DNA of 18,929 bases from Methylococcaceae bacterium (GTDB taxonomy: Bacteria > Pseudomonadota > Gammaproteobacteria > Methylococcales > Methylomonadaceae): positions 1 through 18,929 of the forward strand of contig JAUYMX010000602.1 in the NCBI GenBank assembly GCA_030699345.1, read 5' to 3'. Below the pieces are notes generated by a model. The model worked only from the letters and a program-made list of their open reading frames with translations, made no database searches and was not told the origin of the DNA. Below are positions 6,743 to 13,700 of this stretch, in pieces. The number at the start of each line of letters is the position of its first letter. The stretch's first letter is position 1. A program made the position numbers and the translations under genes.

Positions 6743-7039
6743 AACCGTACCCCGCTCTGCTTAATGAGAGTAGACACAGTGCTTGATGTTAAATCAAAAT
6801 ACAAGCGGCTTGAGATCATCAAGCTATAAAATTTGGCGTTTAGAACTGGCAGCTAAGCTTTCCGTGATAGGCCATCAAAAAGTGTTGCCAGCGGAGAGTC
6901 CTCGTCCCTTTCGTATTTCGCACGCCGTTTTGCATAGTGGCTAAGCAAGTAGTCTAATCGTTAGCACTTGATGCTCGAGAGCGTACCAGTAAGCTACACT
7001 GCGTTTAGTAAAACTTACGCGGCTGATTCCCAGAATTTC
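6743..7039. other. Intergenic stretch, possibly a decayed gene fragment
   Basis: No intact gene is visible in these 297 bases. On the minus strand, two stop-free stretches look protein-like. One directly follows the antitoxin stop, in its frame (about 7039 to 6955, with GISRVSFTKRSVAYWYALE). The other (6853-6960) has no start and reads DYLLSHYAKRRAKYERDEDS and then LATLFDGLSRKA before a TAG at 6853-6855. They would join through one frameshift near 6950-6965. I do not recognise the family. A weak hairpin (GTAAG 6989-6993, CTTAC 7014-7018) could end the toxin-antitoxin transcript. Confidence 0.35.
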
Positions 7040-7315
7040 CTATGCTTCTAACTTAATTTTACCGTTAGCATATTGGTGAATCAGCGAGCTAATCAGGGTT
7101 TGATAAGGCAGCCCCTGACTAAGAGATTTAGCTTTGATACGTTCAATATCACTCTCTAACAGCCGAATACTGATGGCTTTTTTCTTGCTCATTTGAGTAA
7201 TTGCAATTTGCTTATAACGATTTTTTTCATTTTCTACATCGTCAATACTGTTGGCTTCATTACCTTCGACGTATTCAATAATCGCTTTTTCTTCTGCTGA
7301 AAGCTTAGCTGTCAT
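7040..7315 (-). CDS. BrnA/CopG-like ribbon-helix-helix antitoxin
   Basis: This 91-residue protein is the second gene of a two-gene toxin-antitoxin cassette. Residues about 45-91 (KKKAISIRLLESDIERIKAK, then LPYQTLISSLIHQYANGK) form a ribbon-helix-helix DNA-binding domain: a strand with alternating residues followed by two helices, ending in the L-I-H-x-Y-x-x-G-K pattern common to CopG/BrnA antitoxins. The N-terminal part is charged (EEKAIIEYVEGNE) and probably contacts the toxin. Its ATG lies 11 nt inside the toxin gene's end, with a strong AAGGAG at 7322-7327 spaced 6 nt. Such antitoxins neutralise the toxin and repress their own operon. Confidence 0.8.
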   Translation of the reverse strand: MTAKLSAEEKAIIEYVEGNEANSIDDVENEKNRYKQIAITQMSKKKAISIRLLESDIERIKAKSLSQGLPYQTLISSLIHQYANGKIKLEA

Positions 7316-7589
7316 GATTGACTCCTTTTAAGTATTTCTTTTGGTATTTACGACTAGGAATAATGTTCTTTAGAAAAATTGTTTCTGCATCTTCTACAAA
7401 AGGCACGTAGTAAACGTAATCTCGTATTTGCACGATAAAAAGCTTCTGATTGGGATATTTCTGTGGACTATGATGCGGCAAAATATCAAGAAGCCTGTCT
7501 TCACTGATGGCGATAAACACATCCTCAAAACAAACCGCTCGGCTAGTTTTAAGCTTGTCATTTTTGCTTTCATCCCATTCAAAATGCAT
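7305..7589 (-). CDS. BrnT-like ribonuclease toxin
   Basis: This 94-residue protein opens with FEWDESKNDKLK, the BrnT-type start (F-x-W-D-x-x-K), followed by VCFEDVFIAISEDRLLDIL. Its C-terminal half (IVQIRDYVYYVPFVEDAETI, FLKNIIPSRKYQKKYL) has the strand-rich core and basic R-K-Y-x-K-K-Y end expected of this RelE-like fold family. BrnT toxins cleave mRNA in the cytoplasm. This belongs to a divergent branch: the usual N-x-x-K-H-G is replaced by DKLKTSRAV. Toxin-first order and the 11-nt overlap with the antitoxin match BrnT/BrnA operons. The ATG at 7589 has only a weak Shine-Dalgarno. Confidence 0.77.
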   Translation of the reverse strand: MHFEWDESKNDKLKTSRAVCFEDVFIAISEDRLLDILPHHSPQKYPNQKLFIVQIRDYVYYVPFVEDAETIFLKNIIPSRKYQKKYLKGVNHDS

Positions 7590-7741
7590 TTTTAACCCGC
7601 CTTTTTGTATATGCAGAGTATATCATCGAGCTATCTTTAAGCTTTGCTATAAAAATCTTAGCTCACCTAAACCAAAGGAATCTAATTCTCGTAAAAGAAA
7701 ATTACTACACTTTCAAACGACAAAAATTCACAACCACTAGA

Positions 7742-7760
7742 TGGTATTATATTGGTATTA
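7742..7760 (+). promoter_or_regulatory. Candidate GntR/UTRA operator: 11-bp-spaced TGGTATTA direct repeat
   Basis: TGGTATTA occurs at 7742-7749 and exactly again at 7753-7760, a start-to-start distance of 11 bp (about one helical turn). It lies 19 nt upstream of the regulator's ATG, a good place for autoregulation. A related site, TGGTAT then TGGTTAT at 11-bp spacing, lies upstream of the neighbouring kinase gene. Operator function is inferred from position and symmetry. Confidence 0.45.
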
Positions 7761-7779
7761 ACAACTAGCCGATTCCAAA

Positions 7780-8607
7780 ATGACTTCAACCGCATTAAAA
7801 AACACAGCCATAAAAACCGGCACGCTGGCTGCCAATGACAGCTCCGCTTTCATTGAAAGATTAAGGCCAGACAGCGGCATTTCCGAGCCGGTTTATAAGC
7901 AGTTGTTGCGCCGCATCACTGACATGATCCAATCCGGTGAGATTAGCGACGGCTTTAGCTTGCCTTCCGAACGCGCTTTAGCTGAAGCACTTGATCTTAG
8001 CCGTACCACTGTTCGACGCTGTTATGAAGAACTGCGCGCCCAAGACCAAATCAGCACCCATGGCCGGGCTGGGGTAACGGTCAAAGCGCCGCCGTCGCGA
8101 ATTAATCCGGAAATGGGTCGGCTGAAAGGCTTTACCGAAGAAATGCGCGAGCTTGGCATCACGCCTTCCACGCAACTTTTGGAACAAAAAATCGTCACCG
8201 ACCGAACTATTGCCTCGCTGTTCAATCGTCCGGCCAGCGCTCGATTTCTGCGTTTGGTACGTGTGCGCTTGGGCGATGACAGTCCGTTATCACGGGAAGT
8301 GGCCTGGTATGACTTGACTGTCGCACCGGCCTTGGCTGAGTGGGATGCGGCCGGATCGGCTTATCAGTTTCTTGAGCAGCAGTGCGGTCTTAAACTGATT
8401 AACGCAGAACAAACCATCGAAGCCGTGTTAAGCAACGATGAAGAAGCGGCTGTGTTTGGGTTTGCAGAACCCGGCCCTTGCCTGCTGTTAAAGCGTAAAA
8501 CTTATTCGGACAACGGACAAATGGTCGAATATGTCGAAGGTACTTTCCGGGGTGATGCGTATACCTATCGGGTTAACCTGAAGATGTCGTCAAACGTCGC
8601 GACGTAG
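7780..8607 (+). CDS. GntR-family transcriptional regulator, HutC/UTRA subfamily
   Basis: This 275-residue DNA-binding regulator has a winged helix-turn-helix at about 34-101 (VYKQLLRRITDMIQSGEI, then LPSERALAEALDLSRTTVRR, the classic GntR signature). It is followed by a UTRA effector-binding domain at about 115-268 (FLRLVRVRLGDDSPLSREVA, then YVEGTFRGDAYTY). UTRA regulators usually respond to sugar phosphates, amino sugars or histidine-pathway compounds. The convergent neighbour is a PfkB sugar kinase, so a sugar or sugar-phosphate effector is the natural guess. No Shine-Dalgarno is evident before the ATG at 7780. The last codons and TAG stop lie inside the first copy of a tandem palindromic repeat, suggesting the original C-terminus was altered by repeat insertion. 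Confidence 0.9.
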   Translation: MTSTALKNTAIKTGTLAANDSSAFIERLRPDSGISEPVYKQLLRRITDMIQSGEISDGFSLPSERALAEALDLSRTTVRRCYEELRAQDQISTHGRAGVTVKAPPSRINPEMGRLKGFTEEMRELGITPSTQLLEQKIVTDRTIASLFNRPASARFLRLVRVRLGDDSPLSREVAWYDLTVAPALAEWDAAGSAYQFLEQQCGLKLINAEQTIEAVLSNDEEAAVFGFAEPGPCLLLKRKTYSDNGQMVEYVEGTFRGDAYTYRVNLKMSSNVAT

Positions 8608-8644
8608 GCGTCGCTCCCACAGCGACGTAGGCGTCGCTCCCACA
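8599..8644. repeat. Two tandem copies of a 23-bp REP-like palindrome
   Basis: An identical 23-bp unit occurs at 8599-8621 and 8622-8644. Each begins with the palindrome GCGACGTAGGCGTCGC (6-bp arms GCGACG/CGTCGC, 4-nt loop) and continues TCCCACA. The array sits between the convergent regulator and kinase genes and may block read-through in both directions. It supplies the regulator's stop codon (TAG, 8605-8607). A further small hairpin-like stretch (GATGCGAGC to GCTTCATC, about 8651-8671) follows it. Confidence 0.85.
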
Positions 8645-8671
8645 ATTTAGATGCGAGCGATATGCTTCATC

Positions 8672-9643
8672 CTACCCATTGTATTTAACAGTATTAAGGG
8701 CGGCCGGGGGGTTGATTTGGACTTGCATGAATTCAGATATTTCGGCCCGTGCCGGCAGAGCCTGCAACACACCTTGCTTACCTGCCACCCAAGCACCACA
8801 GGCACAAGCAATTTTTAAAGCCTCGTCCAGATCAAGGCGCTGCAGTAATGCCGACGCCAACCCTGCGCTAAAAGCATCGCCCGCTCCCGTTGCATCAATT
8901 GCGATAATCGGCCAAGCGGGCTGATGAATGACAACATCTGGAGTCAACGCCACGCAGCCCTTCTCGCCCAGCGTCACGACCAGCAATTCACCCTGCCAGC
9001 CGCACTGATTAGCCCAACTCGGTAAGCGACTAAGCCACTGTTCCGGCGTTAAGTTGCTGGTATCTTCTTGCTCAAACAGTAACGCCGCTTCGGTTTCATT
9101 GATGACCAGAATATCGGTAAGCGCCAACAGTTCGGCATTCGGCAACCGCCATGGCGAAGGATTCAACATCGTGCGAGTCCCCTGCTCACGAGCCAACCGA
9201 AATGCTGCCAGAATCGGTGCTTCCGGGATTTCAAATTGCCCGTAAACCAGATCAATCGGCGGTAAGGCCGTCATCGTCTGCTCGACATGCTCAGCCGTTA
9301 ACAGCGCATTCGCCCCTGGATAAATCGCCAGAAAATTATCGCCATTGGGCGCGACAAAGCCCACACCAAAGCCGGATTGCTCACCAATCTTAAGCGTCCA
9401 GCGGCTATCCAACCCTTCATCGTGCAACAATTGCAGCACCGATTCAGCAATAGAATCAGCGCCTAGCGGTAACAACATTTCTACCTGCACATCTAGCCGA
9501 TGCGCGCCCAGTCCGACATTAAAACCTTTACCGCCATGTTCTACCCATCTCGCCCCCGCACAAAGCGACTCGCCGGGTAAAGGCAGTCGTGCCACTTGCA
9601 AGCAGTGGGCATTTACATAACTGGCCAGCACTAAAATTGTCAC
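8672..9643 (-). CDS. PfkB-family (ribokinase-like) carbohydrate kinase
   Basis: Cytoplasmic ATP-dependent kinase of sugars or nucleosides. The 323 residues match the family length. Substrate-side PfkB motif 1 is GGKGFNVGLGAHRL (37-50). The ATP-side motif 2 is DATGAGDAFSAGLASALL (250-267), with Asp256 the catalytic base and GAG the anion hole. An N-E-T motif (NETEAALLF, 182-190), typical of ribokinases for Mg/phosphate binding, is present, and LVVTLGEKG precedes the nucleotide site. The exact sugar cannot be told; similarity is nearest to ribokinase. The start codon is GTG (9643) behind a GGGGG run. It converges with the GntR/UTRA regulator, which may control it through the repeat at 9716-9733. 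Confidence 0.88.
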   Translation of the reverse strand: MTILVLASYVNAHCLQVARLPLPGESLCAGARWVEHGGKGFNVGLGAHRLDVQVEMLLPLGADSIAESVLQLLHDEGLDSRWTLKIGEQSGFGVGFVAPNGDNFLAIYPGANALLTAEHVEQTMTALPPIDLVYGQFEIPEAPILAAFRLAREQGTRTMLNPSPWRLPNAELLALTDILVINETEAALLFEQEDTSNLTPEQWLSRLPSWANQCGWQGELLVVTLGEKGCVALTPDVVIHQPAWPIIAIDATGAGDAFSAGLASALLQRLDLDEALKIACACGAWVAGKQGVLQALPARAEISEFMQVQINPPAALNTVKYNG

Positions 9644-9845
9644 CTTACCCCCAAATCTATCAATTTAAACAAACTATAACGAACAAAAAGACGCTGGACG
9701 CCCTCGTCTTTAAATTGGTATCTTTATGGTTATTTTTTAAAGACCACAAACCAAGGCGCTTCCCATAAAATTCTTATCATCCACAAACTCACCTCTTCGC
9801 CATGCCCAAACTGCTTAAAATTTCGACAATAACAGGAGAATCCTA
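9644..9845. promoter_or_regulatory. Divergent promoter region between the kinase and VPLP-CTERM genes
   Basis: This AT-rich 202-base region separates divergent genes and should hold both promoters. TGGTATC (9716-9722) and TGGTTAT (9727-9733) start 11 bp apart, as in the repeat before the GntR gene, and lie about 73 bp upstream of the kinase GTG. A 7-bp inverted repeat, AAAGACG (9687-9693) and CGTCTTT (9705-9711), sits closer to the kinase. AGGAG at 9834-9838 is the ribosome-binding site of the plus-strand gene. I found no strong sigma-70 -35/-10 pair. Confidence 0.45.
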
Positions 9846-10679
9846 ATGACCTTAAATCACATATCAATTTTATTACTAGCAATATGCGTATATCCACAAT
9901 TTGCTAATGCTTACACCACTTCTGTCACCACAGTCGCTGGTGCCGGTTGGAGCGGAGGTCTTGGTGGTATCGGTGATTTTGATCAAGAGGGTAAGATTGA
10001 TATACCTTCTCAAGCCTCTACCTCAGTCATCTTTCAACAAATAGATCAAAATAGTCCCAGTGGTTATAGCTACCAATATCAAGCTTTAGCCACAGGTTCT
10101 GCGTCACCCGGGATTCTTAAAGCCTATGCAGGTGCTGGAGCTGCTGTTGGCCCCGCTAATGCCAATGCCAGCGCGACATCGATTTTTGACGATTCATTTT
10201 CTATTGTCGGCCCAGGGGGAGGGCTAACCACCGTTCAGCTGACTCTTAACTACCTGATCTCTGGTGGCTTAAATGGATTATCAGCTGCAAGCGGCTTCGT
10301 CTCGGTCAATGGCGTTAAAACTGTAGAATTTGATGAGAACTGGTATACCCCCAGACAGTATTTCTGCGCTGGCACTGCCTGTTCAGGGTCAATTACCCTT
10401 GATCTACCTGTAAACAGAAGCATTCCCTTGCTGGGCTATCTAACCGTTGGCGCAACTGCTACCGGCGATATTTTTAATCCTGTTCGTAGCTCAATAGCCG
10501 ATTTCAGTAACACAGGATTGGTTTTTTTGAGTATTGCCGATCCTAACTATCGACTGATTACCAACAGCGGTTTTAATTATTCCCCCGTACCACTTCCCAC
10601 TTCGCTATGGCTGTTCGGCTCAGCCTTATTGGGTTGGCTTTCTCGTTTCGGCATAAAACAAAAGCACTCAAATCATTAA
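9846..10679 (+). CDS. Secreted protein with VPLP-type PEP-CTERM sorting tail, function unknown
   Basis: This 277-residue protein has a signal peptide at 1-22 (core ISILLLAICVYPQ, cleavage after ANA). It ends with the tripartite sorting tail VPLPTSLWLFG followed by the hydrophobic SALLGWLS and a basic tail RFGIKQK (248-277). PEP-CTERM tails are cut by an exosortase, which is not in this window, and route proteins to the envelope or extracellular matrix. The body is Gly/Ala/Ser/Thr-rich and strand-like (GAGWSGGLGGIGDFDQEG, then ANANASATSIFDDSF), with one Cys pair (CAGTAC) near 177-182, and has no recognisable enzyme motif. AGGAG at 9834-9838 gives a 7-nt spacing to the ATG. It lies 52 nt before the Tc-like gene on the same strand with no terminator between, so co-transcription is plausible. 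Confidence 0.85.
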   Translation: MTLNHISILLLAICVYPQFANAYTTSVTTVAGAGWSGGLGGIGDFDQEGKIDIPSQASTSVIFQQIDQNSPSGYSYQYQALATGSASPGILKAYAGAGAAVGPANANASATSIFDDSFSIVGPGGGLTTVQLTLNYLISGGLNGLSAASGFVSVNGVKTVEFDENWYTPRQYFCAGTACSGSITLDLPVNRSIPLLGYLTVGATATGDIFNPVRSSIADFSNTGLVFLSIADPNYRLITNSGFNYSPVPLPTSLWLFGSALLGWLSRFGIKQKHSNH

Positions 10680-10731
10680 GTCGCTTTTTTGCCAACAGTT
10701 GTTCAATGAAAATTCTCTACAAGGCCTTAAT

Positions 10732-13700
10732 ATGAAACCAATTACCGCTCCTTTAAACCAAGCCCAACAGGGCGAAGCCGTTGCCAACTTACAACAAGCA
10801 TTGCGAGCACTGGGACTAGAAATTGCTCCGGATGAATTTCGCGATACTTTTTTTGGGGAAACCACTGTTAACGCGGTATTGCGGTTTCAGCATTCACAGC
10901 ATATTGATGGTCGCGGCAATGTTGATGACGATACCGCTGTGGCGCTCAATAGAAATTTGCGCGAAAGACACTTATTAGCCCCCGAGTTTCATGTCAGCGG
11001 CCACGTTGTCGATGTCGTCGGCGCGCCAATATCTGAGCAGACCGTTGTTGTATTTGATGTTGATTTACGCGGCATACGCCTCATCGACAAAATCCAACAT
11101 TTTGAAGAGTTATTACAAAGCCAAGGCTTCCAGCTATTAGGCCGAACCCGGACCGATGCCGATGGTTTCTACAGCATCGGTTTCGACCGTGAGCAATTTA
11201 TTTTTTCCGATAAAAGCCACGCCGATCTGCTGGCTTTTGTGGTCGATGATGGCTTGCTGGTCGAGCGCTCGCGTTTAGCCTCAAAACGCGATTACAGCAA
11301 TGCTACAGACGTTGTTGACTTGGACATTGGCCTACGCGATGCCCGGCTGTTGCGCGGCGTTTCCGAATGGCAACGTCTGGTTAATGCGGTTGCTCCCATA
11401 TTGACTAGCAGCGACATTAGTCTGGCTGACATTGCCGATTCAGAAGAGCAAATCGGATTTTTGGCGCAAGAAACCGATGTCGATAGCGAACAACTGCGCA
11501 CCGCCGTTCAGGCATCGGCTCTGGCTCAAAGCCATTTGGATAGGGATGACGCAGAATTATTTTATGCCCTGGGCCGTCAGCAAACCGGCTTACGCTTTAT
11601 TGAATTAAACGATATTCCGGAAACCGAATTGTTTAACCGCTTAAAAAACGCCATCGGTTTGAACATCATTGCCGACAAAGCGGACGAGCAACTACAAGAC
11701 TTTTTGGCCAGGTTGCTAAAAGCAGCCACCATCGACATCATCAACCCAGACAACACAGTACCCGCCATTCAAGCATTTAATCGATCGTTATCGGCGGCCA
11801 ACTTAGCATCTGATAACGCCAAACGCGCCGTGATTACTGCTGCACAACGCTTCAATGGCGACGACCCTAAACAATTTTGGACCGAACATCTACCGCAAGC
11901 AGGCCTGGATGCCGCACAGATTGAGGGGTTAAAACTCAATAATCAGTTGTACGCACTGACTGACGGACATCTGCCACTGATTGAAGCTTTACAGGCACAG
12001 CGGGGCATAACGTCAGCCGCAGAATTACTCAATTTCACCCATCAAGACTGGCTGGATACGCTTGCCGATGTTGGTTTGCCTGAAGGCATTGAAAATGCCG
12101 ACGGCTTTGTTACCGAATTACGTGACACCTTACATGCCGCCTACCCGACCACCAAAATCGCCCAAATGGTGCAAAAACAGGAATTCGCCACCATCGGCGA
12201 GTTACAAGCACCGCTCGTTGAGTTTTTTCAACGTGCGCCAAGTTTTGATTTCAGCAACTCGCGCGTGGAAGATTTTGCCGACACCATTTCTGACGTCACT
12301 GCAGAACCCAGCCAAAATAGCGCGTTAAGCGATACCTTAAAAACCTTGCAGCGGGTGTTTCAAATCAGCCCGACACCTGAGGCGATGACGCAATTGCTTG
12401 GCGCCGGTATTCACTCTGCTTTTCAAGTCGCCGGGGTGCCGGAAGCCTCATTTGTTAAACGTTTTAGCACTATTCTGGGTAGCGAAGAGCAGGCCCGTTT
12501 GGTACATCATCGCGCCGGTTTCGTCAGCACACGCGTGCTCGATGCCATCATCACTACTCGCGAATTGACCAATTTAGCAAAACCTGCCGCCAGCGGTTCT
12601 GATAAATCCCAAACCTTGGCCGCTGCTAAACAACTTTTTCCCAATTTTGAAACACTGTTCGGCGACCTCAGTCTGTGTGAATGCCGAGATTGTCGCGCGG
12701 TCACGTCACCGGCCGCTTACCTGGTCGACATCCTGCAATTTTTAGGCAAACTTGACCGCAATACTGAAGGAAAATCGCCATTAGATGCCTTAGTAAAGCG
12801 GCGCCCCGATTTACCGCATTTGCGTCTGACTTGCGAAAACACCAACACCGTCATTCCTTATATCGACTTGGTCAACGAAGTATTGGAATACTTCGTAGCA
12901 CATGACCAACTCGATGCCCAAGCCATCCAAAACAACAGCAGCGAAACTGCTAGCGAACTGCGCGCCAATCCGCAACATATCAGCCTGGATGCTTATAAAA
13001 AGCTGGCAACCGCCGTTTATCCTTTTAGTCTGCCCTATCATCAACCCTTGGACAGCATTCGAGCTTTTCTGCCGGACAATCTAAAACGCGCCGATCTTAT
13101 GCACCGCTTTGGCATTACCGGCCCGACAGTCGTCACCGAACAATTACGGCTGTCCGCTCGCGAATACGCCATCATCACTAAAGATGCTGGCGATACGACC
13201 GAACTATGGGAGTTTTACGGCTTTGACGGTGAGGCTGCCATGCAGCTCTCGCTGCCAAATGTGCCGGAGCTTTTAAATAGAACCGGCCTGCGTTATGTCG
13301 AATTGGTCGCCTTATTAAAAACCCGTTTCTTAAATCCGGGTCTACTGGCGCTGGATTTTGTCGACGATATATTCAAAACCCCCATCGCCAGCGGCCAACC
13401 GGCTCCGTTCAACAGTCAGCAGGTGTACGACCTACTGCGCGACATTAACGCTGATCTACTAAACCCGGCCGACGACCCACTCATCAGCCAAGCGCTAAGC
13501 CGACGCGGCATCACTAATCCCGATGATTTCATCGCCTGGACTAAAGCCCATTTTGCCGACATCAATGCCAGCGCTTTATTATTCGAGCAAGCAAGTCGTT
13601 GCCAGCTTGCCAGTACCCGACTCAAAACCGTTGAGCAAATCTACGGCGCCGCTGCCACGCCGCTACCCAGCGATTTTCTATCCAAACTGCACCGTTTTAT

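Noticed and set aside
8599..8644. CRISPR array start
   Set aside because: The two 23-bp repeats are directly abutting with no spacer; they are a tandem palindrome.
7390..9620. Plus- and minus-strand frames overlapping the toxin, regulator and kinase genes
   Set aside because: They are shadows of genes with clear family motifs and lack ribosome-binding sites.
9687..9711. AAAGACG/CGTCTTT inverted repeat as an intrinsic terminator
   Set aside because: It lies between divergent genes, where no transcript should end, and the 7-bp stem has an 11-nt loop and no proper T-tract.
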